Below, one piece after another: positions 1-10,800 of a stretch of DNA of 64,000 nt (positions within the stretch are counted from its first letter, which is position 1; every line of letters begins with the position of its first letter). The stretch is taken from assembly GCA_039105265.1 (NCBI GenBank), contig JAPFFF010000015.1:1860001-1924000 (forward strand), given 5' to 3'. The stretch is from Tritrichomonas musculus (taxonomy: Eukaryota; Parabasalia; Tritrichomonadida; Tritrichomonadidae). The notes beneath the pieces are model-generated. The model saw only the letters and a program-made list of their open reading frames with translations, searched no databases and had not been told where the DNA came from. The position numbers were made by a program, and so were the translations under genes.

Positions 1-2
1 CT

Positions 3-734
3 GGAAGGACATGCAAAGTTGCCATAAATGATGAACGTCTTCATCAAAAAGGTATTTCTATATGTCCAAAATGCCGATGCGAATTTATTAAAGATAAAGG
101 ATGTAATATGATTAAATGTTCGAAATGTGGTACAAGGTTTTGCTATGTATGCGGGAAAATTTTGCCAGATTCAATCGGTTATAAACATTTTTCATACGCC
201 AAAAAATGTCCAAAAAATAGATGTCCTCTTAGATCAAAAATCAGCGTGAATAGAGATATTGAAGCGAAATTACAGGATATTTTACAAAGTTTTATTAACG
301 AGGACAAAGCTATTAGCGAAAATCGATCGTTAAGTATAGAATGGTCTAACGAAAATGAAAACCAATTAATCAGGCAAGAAAATTCTAACAAAAAAGAGAA
401 TTTATCAATTAATAAAGAATTATCTCACGAAAATGAGAACCAACTATTTATCCAAGAGATATCCAACGTAAATGAAAACCAGCTAATTTACCAGCAATGG
501 TCTAACGCAAATGAAAACCAACTAATTATCCAAAATTTGTCTAAAGTATGTGAAAATCAGTTAATTCACCAACAATTAGCTGACGTAAATGAAAATCAGC
601 TAATTGATCAACAATTGGCTAACGTAAATGAAAATCAGCTAATTGATCAACAATTGGCTAACGTAAATGAAAATCAATTTCAATATCAAGAATTGTTTGA
701 TCGCCTGCATAGCCAACTAAGTGTCTTATTTTAA
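3..734 (+). CDS. RBR-type E3 ubiquitin ligase, C-terminal part (5' end outside window)
   Basis: The frame is open to the left edge, so the gene starts before the window; the first in-window ATG (108) lies inside the zinc-binding domain and is not the start. The visible part begins in a RING2/Rcat module: CPKC, then KDKGCNMIKC, then CSKC and CYVC. In this family the Cys of the GC pair (in GCNM) carries ubiquitin as a thioester before transfer. RING1 and the IBR domain would lie upstream. After the module comes an Asn/Gln-rich tail of about 13-residue repeats around NENQLI, unlike known RBR partners. The assignment to the RBR class is solid; the substrate and cellular role cannot be told. Confidence 0.8.
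   Translation, partial: GRTCKVAINDERLHQKGISICPKCRCEFIKDKGCNMIKCSKCGTRFCYVCGKILPDSIGYKHFSYAKKCPKNRCPLRSKISVNRDIEAKLQDILQSFINEDKAISENRSLSIEWSNENENQLIRQENSNKKENLSINKELSHENENQLFIQEISNVNENQLIYQQWSNANENQLIIQNLSKVCENQLIHQQLADVNENQLIDQQLANVNENQLIDQQLANVNENQFQYQELFDRLHSQLSVLF
343..696 (+). repeat. 39-bp in-frame coding repeat (NENQL repeats)
   Basis: About nine units of roughly 39 bases encode 13 residues each around V-N-E-N-Q-L-I-x-Q-Q-L. The last units (580-618, 619-657, 658-696) are the most alike and the first units are diverged, so the array seems to have grown at its 3' end. The period is a multiple of three, so copy-number change keeps the frame. Confidence 0.85.
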
Positions 735-1130
735 CCAAGCAGAGATTTAATGTTGGTTAAATCATTTTGTTAATATAAATAAAAATTGTTTTTTTTTTTT
801 CAAAAATGATATATTTTTTTCTTTTTTACATGAGATTAAAAAAAATTTCGTTTTAGTATCATTATGTGTATAAACGTTGCATAAAACAGAAAATTTAAAT
901 TATCATCATAATTATAGTATTGTGAATAATATTAATTTTATTTAAATAGAAACACGCTTAATAATTGGATTAAGATTGAATAAATATGGAATAAATATAT
1001 CTATATGTAGAAAAAAAGTTTTCGTAATTGTGAATAAAATCAGGATTTTTGTAAAATATTTTTTTCTGTTGGTTATTAAATTATAGTAGATTGATATAAT
1101 TTTTCTTTTTTTCTTTGTAAAGCTGTAAAA
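735..1130. other. Intergenic, nothing recognised
   Basis: AT-rich spacer between two convergent genes, with T tracts but no open frame, RNA gene or repeat that I can support. Confidence 0.6.
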
Positions 1131-1544
1131 TTAAGAATTTGAGGCTGAAGATTGCGTCAAAGAATTTTGATCGTTAAAATATTTGGTTATAACTTCAAGT
1201 TGATTTTTGCAATCAGAAAAGCATTTACCAGCAAGATGATTAGTAAAACGTGGAGCATCGATCTCTTCTTTGCAAACCGGGCATACCTGTCTTCTGGGTA
1301 AAGGAGCTGAATCGAGCATTAAATCTTTATATGGAAACGGAGGAACAATTGGTTCATTAGCTATTAATTCATTAACAGACAAAGACTTTGGAAAACCTAA
1401 TTCTTTCCGGAAAAAGTCAATAACAGTTTTAAAAGTAATTTCATCAACAAAATCATTGTACACTCCGTCAACTTGTTTCAATGCTTGATCAAGTTTATGT
1501 TTTTTCCAACTAACAAATTGGATAGTTTTTGGTTGTTTATTCAT
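1131..1544 (-). CDS. Small zinc-finger protein, Sgf11/SCA7-like candidate
   Basis: A 137-residue protein. The start is set at the first ATG (1542-1544); five codons upstream are open but lack ATG. Near residues 88-108 is a CPVC...RF..HL...C finger, the pattern C-x2-C-x11-H-x4-C, which closely resembles the Sgf11/ATXN7L3 finger (C-x2-C-x11-H-x3-C with a conserved RF-x2-HL). In the SAGA deubiquitinase module that finger contacts nucleosomes and activates the Ubp8-type protease. The N-terminal half is helical and Lys-rich, and the C-terminus is Ser/Asn-rich. The extra residue before the last Cys and the short family signature mean another C2HC finger protein is possible. Confidence 0.5.
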   Translation of the reverse strand: MNKQPKTIQFVSWKKHKLDQALKQVDGVYNDFVDEITFKTVIDFFRKELGFPKSLSVNELIANEPIVPPFPYKDLMLDSAPLPRRQVCPVCKEEIDAPRFTNHLAGKCFSDCKNQLEVITKYFNDQNSLTQSSASNS

Positions 1545-1619
1545 TTTTAAAAATGTCAATGATAATAACTATCAATTTTTTGAATGAAAAAAAAAAGAGA
1601 TTTTCAGTTTATAAAAGGA

Positions 1620-2880
1620 GAAAAAATCTAAATACGATGTACCACAGTTAATTGAAGTAACAACAAATTTCATCACTGAGAATTTTGACGATTTATTTTT
1701 TCAATCGATTTCATTCAAATTACAAATTATATCAGCCAATTTAAACAATGATTTTGACAAATTAAAAGAATTATTATGTGATACAACTACTGAAGAAAAC
1801 AAAATAGCTTCAAATATAAACAAATTCATTGAAAATAATAGTTCTATTGAATCTTCATATTTCAATTATTGATCGAATTCTACAGAAAAGTTTTCAACAC
1901 AATTATGAAAAAGAACGATCATAATGTTATTGAATTTTTGTTTGAGTATCTTGATAAGCATGGAAGAGAAGCGTCTGTCTTGTTTTCTTACGTGAATTTT
2001 GAGAATCAGTAAATTTTCCGTTGTTAACCGTTTTATTCAAAAATATTCAAATGTTTTTGACTAAAACTACAACTCAGCTGGACATGTGAAGTAGCAAGAA
2101 TGCAAGAAGAATACTCGCGTTCTTTTGGTGAGATGAAGAGAATGTTTGGTGATGTGACCAATGAAGGAAGAGAGAAGCTGACAGCCAAAAAAAAAAAAAA
2201 AAAAAAAAATATTGGATGAAAAAAATGCAGCAGATGAAAAATGATTTTAATGAAAAAAATGCAAAAAATTGATAGAGGCAGTGATGAGAAGATAATGAAA
2301 ATGAGAGCTGAATATGACGACAATGTGCAGCAAAAGAAAGAGAGTCATGCCGAATATATAGAGCTAAAAATGTTGAGAGGATGAAAAAGTAGCCATGATG
2401 ATGAGATTTATAAATATATCTGAAAATACCTATCTGATTCACTTATTTGAATTCTGGCCTTTTGTGCGAAATAAAAAGCAAAAATGAATCTTCAAAAGTC
2501 AGGATTGGAGTTTTCATTTATGGAATCGATTCTCATAATAGCAAGTTCAAAGGAAACGGAAGCATTTACAAGTGCAAGTTTGGTTCAAAAGTGAAAAAAA
2601 AAAAAAAAAAATCAGTGATGAAGAATTTTCTGGCTGCAAAAATCTTGAAGTTATTGAATTTAATGGCTGCTCATCTTTGGAGAAATTTGGGATTCTGTCC
2701 TCAGTCACATCATATGAAGAAGGAACAGCTCATTGAAGCGAGTAACGATTCCCCGCTCAGTTACTCGCATCAAAAGCAGAGCTCGCAAATAGAAATGCCC
2801 AATTCGATTACTTCAATTGAAGATTATGCGTTATTCAGTGGCATCTTTTTGAGAGCATGTCATTGCATGTCTTGATGCCA
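1620..2880 (+). pseudogene. Broken BTB/BspA-like leucine-rich-repeat gene
   Basis: Several coding-like pieces in different plus-strand frames are separated by stops and A-runs. Bases 1633-1872 read as an acidic helical segment (VPQLIEVTTNFI...), like the N-terminal BTB-linked region of trichomonad LRR proteins. Bases 1877-2012 continue it (IEFLFEYLDKHG). Bases 2080-2240 encode a charged coiled coil ending in a run of A. Bases 2622-2745 carry CKNLEVIEFNGCSSLEKFG, and about 2798-2845 carry NSITSIEDYALFSG, both typical of BspA/LRR_5 repeats. BspA-like genes form a very large family in trichomonads. I see at least four frame changes or stops, so it is a decayed host gene. Confidence 0.6.
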
Positions 2881-3015
2881 GGATTGCATTTTAAGCAAAG
2901 CATAATATTAATAGACGATTATTATCTTTTCTTTGAATGTTTAATTGGAATTTGAGCATTACACAAAGCAAGAAAAGAGATATTTTATAATAAAAGACAT
3001 ATATATAACAATTTA

Positions 3016-6000
3016 TTAATCTTCATCACTTGAATAATCACCGATGGTTAACGATTGCCATTCATCGTATTTACTCGTTCTTGCATTTCCCGAAAAGACA
3101 GTTAAATTATTATTTTTATGCCTGAGATTTGCTTTGTTTATGTGTTTTTGGATCATTGAGACAAATTCTTCAATCTCTGTTTTATCTTTACTTTCAAACA
3201 GTTCTTGTAATTCTTTCTTCTTTTTATCACGAATTAATCTCAAGATAAACACGCATTCAAGAACAATTTGGGGCCCTTTTTGTGGATCATTACCAAATTT
3301 GTTGGCAACATTGAAAATCAATTCGACTATTGAAAGTGAAAACTTTGTAGCCATTGAATCAATAGTAGCTATCTTATTAGTATTATCTAGCATTACTTCT
3401 AGGCATAATCTAATAAATCGAAGATCATTTCTGCAATTTTCAAGATCATTATCTGCAAGAAGGAAAGAAACTTTGGCTACATTCTGGCTAAGTATTGCGA
3501 TACCGACTTCGGGATTTTTAAGTAAGATTGTTGATACCATATGAATACCTGTTGGTTGTTCAAAGCTTTGAACAGCAAATCTACTAATTAGATTGAGTGG
3601 AACATGATCTACGCCATTTGAGGTTAAAGCAATGGTAACAATTTGAATTTTGATCGGATCGAAATTTGAATCTAATTTTGATAAAACAACTGTTAATATA
3701 ATTCCAATAACTTCTGGTGAATGATCAAAGAGGATCTTAAATAAAGGCACAATTCTGCTTGCTTCGAAACCTTTCTGTATTTGGATTATAAAATGAGCAC
3801 CGATTGCGACCGAATAAGGATTCAATTTTAATAATTTATCTTTATATAAAACGTGAGCGAAAACCTCAGGTATGAAGAAATCCACTTTCATTGCCAGTGA
3901 TAAAATGTTCAATCTCAAATTCTCGAATCCTTGATTTTGATCATTATCTTTAATTAATCTTGATGCCATCTTTAAGATATCGATTACCAAGTTACTCTGA
4001 GGCAAATGAGCTATAATTTTGATAGTTTCATCTATTAATTCAGGTTTAATTTTTTCTCCGAAGTAGTTAAAAGCGACAGGTATAGCGTTTAAAGCTCCGT
4101 TACTTTTCCAATCTTCGTTATTTTTAATTTTCAATTCAACGATAAAAAACGATAGGAGAACGTTAATATCAATAACTTCGCATTTTGCCAAATATTGCAA
4201 CCAAACGAAATTTGACGGAAGTTGTTCATAGAACGATGAAACAAGGGATCTAAACTTAGACATATCGCGCCAATCTTTCTGCTTAATTTTCATCGAGCGA
4301 AGAACGATCGTTGCGAAGATCGGGACAACTTTTTTCAGAAACGGTTTTATCAGTTCTGCAATGTTATCGAATCTTCTCGCAACGATGCACAAATCAAGAA
4401 CGAGAGAGAAGTAATTCGACGTTCTTTGTTGACAATTTTGAAGGCCTGGCACGTAAACGTCCAAAATTTCTTGATTTGAAGTATCTTCGCTTACGACCTG
4501 CATTCTGAACGATAAGTAAGTAGACAAAAATTCACCTGAAGTGGTCAAATTAAGAGTGAAGCCAATTTTTACAGCTGAAACGAATTGAACGTCGTAAAGA
4601 TCAAGTAAACGTCCTCCGTTTTCAGACCTTCTGTTTCTAAACAAGTTGATTAACTTGTTCAAAACAGGAAAGGCTGCATCTTGTATGATCACTCTTTCTG
4701 TTCCGATTGCCTGGCAAATTGCTGAGATGATATCGTCCAAGTATTCGGTTTTGAGGTCAAATTGAGAGGCCAAATCGGGAAGAACGATCTTTGTAACTTC
4801 GAGAAAAGTTACTTTAACAATCTGATTCGGTTCAATCTTGCTCGCATTGCTATCGAAGACCGAATTGACAAGTAAAATCCGCCGAATCAAATCGATCCAA
4901 AACTCAAGATTTGGTTTACTTGAAGCCAGAGCGATAATGAAAGAAGAAGCTCTTTCATCGCTCGTTTTCTGAAGTAAATTCAAAGCGATTTGAACTGATT
5001 TTGATAATTTCAAATCAATTTTATTTTCAAACTTTAAAAGATCAGAAAAGGCAGAGCACGCGGCAAGCTCAGTTGGAATCGAAGCGGAGATTGAAGAAGG
5101 GAATCTTATTTGTACAAACTTTTTCAATCCTTGGGCGAATGTGATTATGCTTCTTGCACAGTTCAAGTAAGCTTCTTTGGCGAAATCAATTGGAGTGAAA
5201 TTGATTGCTTGCAACGAAATCTTCACAAAATTTTCAACCGCTTTTATGTTCGATGAGTTGATTTCTACCAAGAAAGAGAATAATTCAGAGCACAAATGAA
5301 GAACGACAGGTTGTAATGAGAGTGATTGATTAAGGATCTCAAAAAGTACAGAAAATTCATTCATGCCGATTCCGAGGCTTGTTAATTCCATTGAATGTCT
5401 GATGAACATTGAATTAATTGCATGCATTGCAAAAGGAACAGACGATCCCATCTTCATGAATGAATTTAATAGTATTATCGATCTTGATATGTATGCGGGT
5501 GCCACTTGTGAATGCGCAAACAAAGATGAAAGCAAAATGCAACTTCCATGAACATTTGTTCCTTTTTTACTGTTTTCTTCAATAAAATTAAAGACAACAG
5601 GCATGATCGTTTTATCATAATTATAATAAAGTGAGATGGTGTCAGCCAATATTTCTAAAATCATAAGATTTTTGTCATTCAACTTTTTCAATAAAACCGT
5701 ATAGGCCCTTTTTGGCATCTTTTGTGGAATGGCCCGAAAGAGCTGAAGCACAAATAGATATGAGACAGGCTTCTTGTCATTGAGGAGAATTTTTATCAAT
5801 TCGGTCTTCTCATTCAATGAGCAGGTATCAAAAAGTGACGGAAAAGTGACAATCATCTTTTCTAGATTGTCTTGCGCTTTCTTCTCTTTCCTCATTCCAA
5901 GGCTTCGGAACTTCAACAAGTCGTTTCCCGTAGGTAACGGTCGTAAGATGAACTTTTTGATAAGTTCTTGATTCGGCTGAATTGATTTGGCACTTTCAAC

Positions 6001-7725
6001 AACCCTTCTAACCGTTTCAGAGGCCCACCCTTCGATGTTAGATGACAACGGTACTAATTTTTCAAGGTCAATTAAAATTGACCTTGTCAAAAGATTGTTA
6101 CTTTTAGTTGTCGACAAGGCAGCGACAACGAGAAGATTATTTTGAGCAACTTCGATGAATTTCGTTCTAAAATGAAGAACGTTTTTGAGTAAAAGACGCC
6201 ACTTTTTGTCGTGATGTGAAGTGCTCATTAAATAATCAACGGCGGTTATGACAGCATCTGAAACTAGGCTTTCTTTAACAGGCAAAGAATCAAGAATTGA
6301 AAGGAATTTAAAAGCATCGGCAAATCGAACAGAAGAAGCGTTTTTTGCAGTGAAAACATCATTGATGTAATCAACAATTGTTTGTTCATTCTGAATCAAG
6401 GCGTCTTCAATTCGTGGAATGTTCGCTAGAATGGTTGTGGCAATGCAAGCATTGCCATGAAGTTCCTTCTCAATGTCCCGTTCAAGTTCCGGCGGATGGG
6501 CAAGAAAGACCAAAGATGTTCTCAAATATGACAATGTGACAACTGGATGAGTTTTTGAGAATGATGCAAAAAACTCATCGGCGGCTTTTTGAGCCGCTTT
6601 TTCGTTGGAACTGGCAAGTAAAAGTGCTACTGAGGCTGCTTCACTAATTGAGCTGGAATCTGGACAAAGAAGAATTAATAATTGAAGTTGCTCAGAATCT
6701 ATTTTTCCTTCATTTACAACTTCGGTAAATAAATTAAATTTGGTATCTATGGGTAAAATGGGTATTAAATTCGGTTTAAGTTGAGAACAATTTGCTCTCA
6801 AAAAGTGGAAAAGAGGAACACTGCTCCTGGCAACAAGCGTGGGAGTTAGCATGTTTAAAAAATGACGGAGAATGTTGGTGGTCATTTTTCCAAAGTTTTT
6901 GATGGTTTCAAGTGGTTCATTTAGTTCATCACTAGTATCTTGAAAATTTGAAATCGAAAATTCTGCTTTTTCTTTGAGTTTTTTATTGAGCTTCGGATAA
7001 AGTGGTGCACAAGCACAACGAGCAACTAAATTGGCAATATCATCATGTAAAAGAGGGAATTTGTATGACCCGTAGATTTGCTTCGCAAAATCTAAAAATT
7101 CATATAATGGAGCTCCTGCGATTTTAATAAGCTCTTTTAATAATTTTATTGACATACTTATAACTGCTTGATGAAATGGATCACAATTTGTATTAACAAC
7201 TAGTAGGTTTGTATTGCTTAAGACAAGTTTCCTTGCATAATCAAATGCTGGCTGTAAATATGAATCTAGACTTCCACAGGCTGCTTTAAAGCAGCATCGA
7301 AGAGCATAAAGTGATGCAACGCTTAATTCAATTTTTTGTTTTAATAAAAAATCTGCAAAGTGAGGAAGCTGAGTTTTTGATTTGGATCCAATATATTTGC
7401 AAATATATCCTGCACAAAAAATGGTAGATGTCGATGGATTTGTGATTGCAAAGTTTGTTACATCATATAATTGTGGATTTTTCTTTAATTTGTATAAATA
7501 GGTTATTTTGGATGCAATATAAAGGCTGCATTGAGCGCTGAATTCGAACTTATTAATTGAAAAAAGAGAAAATAAAACGGATTCTATTGATTCAATCTGA
7601 TTTTCAGATAAACCTTCATTCAGAAAATCATCAAGTAATGACACATTTGTCATCAATACTTGTTCTGTCGAAACCAATCTTGCTGATTTTGATAGATTTG
7701 ATAGATTTTGTAAGATAGATTCCAT
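3016..7725 (-). CDS. HEAT-repeat protein, HEATR5/Laa1-like
   Basis: A protein of about 1569 residues; the start is the first ATG (7723-7725), since the open codons upstream lack one. It is almost entirely helical HEAT/ARM-like repeats without membrane segments. Two blocks look like HEATR5: a central GSCILLSSLF...FAMHAINSMF stretch, like the family's GxxLALGxL...WxLHxLxxI block, and a later block around ICQAIG...VLNKLINLF followed by LLDLYDVQFVSAVKIGF, like the family's segment before its Val-x-x-Ala-Leu-Arg-Pro-Ala-Phe motif. HEATR5/Laa1 works with AP-1 and clathrin in endosome-Golgi traffic. It is shorter than animal HEATR5B (about 2070). The C-terminus is acidic (DYSSDED). It is divergent from the coiled-coil gene, 98 bases away. 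Confidence 0.6.
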   Translation of the reverse strand: MESILQNLSNLSKSARLVSTEQVLMTNVSLLDDFLNEGLSENQIESIESVLFSLFSINKFEFSAQCSLYIASKITYLYKLKKNPQLYDVTNFAITNPSTSTIFCAGYICKYIGSKSKTQLPHFADFLLKQKIELSVASLYALRCCFKAACGSLDSYLQPAFDYARKLVLSNTNLLVVNTNCDPFHQAVISMSIKLLKELIKIAGAPLYEFLDFAKQIYGSYKFPLLHDDIANLVARCACAPLYPKLNKKLKEKAEFSISNFQDTSDELNEPLETIKNFGKMTTNILRHFLNMLTPTLVARSSVPLFHFLRANCSQLKPNLIPILPIDTKFNLFTEVVNEGKIDSEQLQLLILLCPDSSSISEAASVALLLASSNEKAAQKAADEFFASFSKTHPVVTLSYLRTSLVFLAHPPELERDIEKELHGNACIATTILANIPRIEDALIQNEQTIVDYINDVFTAKNASSVRFADAFKFLSILDSLPVKESLVSDAVITAVDYLMSTSHHDKKWRLLLKNVLHFRTKFIEVAQNNLLVVAALSTTKSNNLLTRSILIDLEKLVPLSSNIEGWASETVRRVVESAKSIQPNQELIKKFILRPLPTGNDLLKFRSLGMRKEKKAQDNLEKMIVTFPSLFDTCSLNEKTELIKILLNDKKPVSYLFVLQLFRAIPQKMPKRAYTVLLKKLNDKNLMILEILADTISLYYNYDKTIMPVVFNFIEENSKKGTNVHGSCILLSSLFAHSQVAPAYISRSIILLNSFMKMGSSVPFAMHAINSMFIRHSMELTSLGIGMNEFSVLFEILNQSLSLQPVVLHLCSELFSFLVEINSSNIKAVENFVKISLQAINFTPIDFAKEAYLNCARSIITFAQGLKKFVQIRFPSSISASIPTELAACSAFSDLLKFENKIDLKLSKSVQIALNLLQKTSDERASSFIIALASSKPNLEFWIDLIRRILLVNSVFDSNASKIEPNQIVKVTFLEVTKIVLPDLASQFDLKTEYLDDIISAICQAIGTERVIIQDAAFPVLNKLINLFRNRRSENGGRLLDLYDVQFVSAVKIGFTLNLTTSGEFLSTYLSFRMQVVSEDTSNQEILDVYVPGLQNCQQRTSNYFSLVLDLCIVARRFDNIAELIKPFLKKVVPIFATIVLRSMKIKQKDWRDMSKFRSLVSSFYEQLPSNFVWLQYLAKCEVIDINVLLSFFIVELKIKNNEDWKSNGALNAIPVAFNYFGEKIKPELIDETIKIIAHLPQSNLVIDILKMASRLIKDNDQNQGFENLRLNILSLAMKVDFFIPEVFAHVLYKDKLLKLNPYSVAIGAHFIIQIQKGFEASRIVPLFKILFDHSPEVIGIILTVVLSKLDSNFDPIKIQIVTIALTSNGVDHVPLNLISRFAVQSFEQPTGIHMVSTILLKNPEVGIAILSQNVAKVSFLLADNDLENCRNDLRFIRLCLEVMLDNTNKIATIDSMATKFSLSIVELIFNVANKFGNDPQKGPQIVLECVFILRLIRDKKKKELQELFESKDKTEIEEFVSMIQKHINKANLRHKNNNLTVFSGNARTSKYDEWQSLTIGDYSSDED

Positions 7726-7823
7726 TTTAAGTTCGACCAAATTTTTATTCAAATTTTAATATGTTGTGGCTATTTACATTTGGAATTAATTCAAAAGTGA
7801 AATAAAAAAATAAATTAAATATA

Positions 7824-10800
7824 ATGAATGCGAACGAGTATGGGTTTTCTTCTTCTTCTTCTTTTGACAATTTGCCAAAGCTCGATGCAAAAAGTGCAGA
7901 AATAATCGATGATAATATTATACAAGCAAGAAATGAAACAATTAATAATTTAAGATCGCAACTAAATGATATGATGGAGAAACTAAAAGAAATGGATAAT
8001 ATTACAGCGGAAAATCAGCAATTACGCCAAGAAAAGCTTGAATTGGAAAGTAAATATAATAGTCTCAATGATCGATTCCAAATCTGCCTCAAAATTAATG
8101 AAAATAACAAAAAAGATTTACAAAAGTTAACAAAAGAAAAAGAAGACTTTGAAATTAAAATGAAGCAATATGAGATGTCTCGAGCGAATTTTGAGCAAAA
8201 AGCTAACCAAGAAAAAAAAGAACTTGAAGAAGCACTTGAAAGATCAAATACAAATTCCAATAGTAATGACTATTACAAAAAGCAAATAGCCCAATTAAAT
8301 GATAATATTTCATTACTTTTATCAGCTAGTTCACAAGTGTTTAATCAAAACTTCCCAACATTAGAAAGTTTGCGTTCATTTATAGTGAATTTTAATGAAG
8401 ACTCAGTCATTATGCCAAAAGACAAAAGATTTTCAGCTTCAAATTCTGTGATGTCTGCTCCTCAAGATGAAGATTATCTTCAGGTTATTAATAAATTGAA
8501 GCAGAAGAACCATAAAAAAAAAATTTTACAAAAGAATCTTCAAAATGAAATATCAAGTTTAAAGAGTGATTTGCAAAAACATCGTAAACAATCTGATGCT
8601 ATAATTACAGATTTACAGAATAAATATAACGACGAATTAACTGATGAAAAGGTCAAACAAATGAATTTGCAAAGTAAAATTGCTGATCTTGAGAAAGAAA
8701 ATCAGCGCCTACAGGATAAATTAAAAAAGAAAAGTGATCAAGTAGCTGCAATGAATTCAGTTACCCCTGCAGTAACAGCAATTGATCCAAATGACATTAC
8801 AAATGAAGTTGATTTGCTTAAACAAAATGTGGATAATTTACAAGAAGAATTGAAAAACTCCAAAAAAAAAAATACTAAATTAAAGAAGCAAATCGCATCT
8901 TTGGTTGATGAATTAAAAAGAGATGAAGAATGCCAAAATCAACTAAAAAATCAAATTGAAACGCTTGCATCACAAAACGAGGAAGCGTCTGAAGCAAGTT
9001 CAAATCAAGCCAAATTGAATGAACGGCTTATACAAGAAAATGAATTATTAAAGAAGCAAAATCAGCATTTAACAGAAGAAAAAGATAGCGCAAATCAAAA
9101 CTATAAAAAGCTTAAAAATGAAGCAAATGCAATTCAAAATGATCTTTCACAAGCTAAAATAACGATTTCTGACCTTGAAGCATTAGTTAGCCAATATAAA
9201 AACGAAAATTCTGAACTTGTAGCTGCCAAAAATTCGATTTCAGAAGCATTGAATAAACAAAATAAAGAATTGGCACAAAAAGGAGAGAAAGTAATGAAAG
9301 CCGAGGAAGAATTAAAAGTTTTACAATTTAAATTAAAAACATTAGAAAATTCAATGAAAATTGAAGAACAACAAATTGTTCAAATACCAAAAGTTACTTG
9401 GTTTTGTTCTGAACTTCCAAGAGATTTATGTTCAGAAATCATAGGAATTGGAAAGAAAGAAAATTTACCACTACAAGATAAACTTAAAAATGTTTTGTCA
9501 ATTACTGCCACTTACATTAAAAATATTATTGACGAAAATCAGAAAAATCAATTAAAATATGATAAAGAGAAATCAAAACTAAACGATATATTAAAACGTA
9601 TTGTTACTTTAGTAAATAACCAAGTCGGAGAACCAAAAATTCAAATTCCAATGGATCAATTAATTATTGATAATATAGCATATGAAAATGGAAACAAAAT
9701 TTTCGACCTTATTGAATCTCGTTTTGCTGAGCTCCAAGATATCCAAATGGCATCGGAAGAAGAAAAGAAAAAATTGGAAGAATATCTAACTCGACTTATT
9801 GATGTTATTGGTGCTGAATCATACGATACTGCTTTAGACAAAATTTATAACATTCAGAATTTTATTAATGCATATGACGCTAAAACAAAATCTCTTCATG
9901 TTCAAAATAAAGAAATTAAATCAGATTATAATGATCTTCTTGACCAATATAAATCATTAAAGAATAAAGTATCTCAAGTTCTTGCTAGTAAAGATGAAAA
10001 AATCGAACAACTAAAGAACGAACTAGCAGCAATTTCAAAAGATCGAGACTTATCCAAAAAAAAGATCGATGAACTTCAAAATGAAATCCAAAGGGTTAAT
10101 GAAGAACAGCAAGAAACCCTTTCTACAATCGAATTTGAACAACAGCAACGATCTGCAGAACTATGTCAAACTCTTCAAAGAGATTACTCAGCAAAACTTC
10201 TTCAGAAAGAAAATGAAGTTGAATCATTAAAACAAAACATACAAAAACTTACTCAAAAAATAGCACGCTTAAAGAAAAAGAACGAAACTTTAGCCAAAAA
10301 AGCTCAAAGTTTAGAAGCAGAATTATCAAGCATTGAAGATGGTAAAAATGAAATTAGAAAAGAAGAAAAGCAAAAGTATAAAGAAGAACTGAAAAATACT
10401 GTTGCGCAACTTAATGCAATTATTGAAAATGATAAAATAGAAATTGAAGGAAAGAACCAAGAAATCGAAAAATATACAAATAAAGTATCAAAGGCGAAAA
10501 CAGCTTTTATTTCACTTAAGGAAAAATGTTTGAAACTTGAAAAAGAAAATAAAATCTCAAAGGCTCAACTTGAAGCTTCAAAAATTGAAAATGAACGATT
10601 GAAGAACTTTTGTGATGCAAAGATTAAAGCTTCTGCTACTTTAAATGAAAATAACTATAAGATTGAATTAGGAAAAATTAATGCTGAAAAAGAATCTCGA
10701 ATTCAAGAGTTGTATCACTTTGTCGTTGAAACTTTTAGTAATTTCTACGATCCACGTGAACAACTTGATTCAAGTAGCGTTAAAAATATATTAATTGCTG

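Noticed and set aside
2033-2442. Two minus-strand Phe/His/Ser-rich frames
   Set aside because: They are the complement of the A-rich coiled-coil part of the broken BTB/BspA-like gene.
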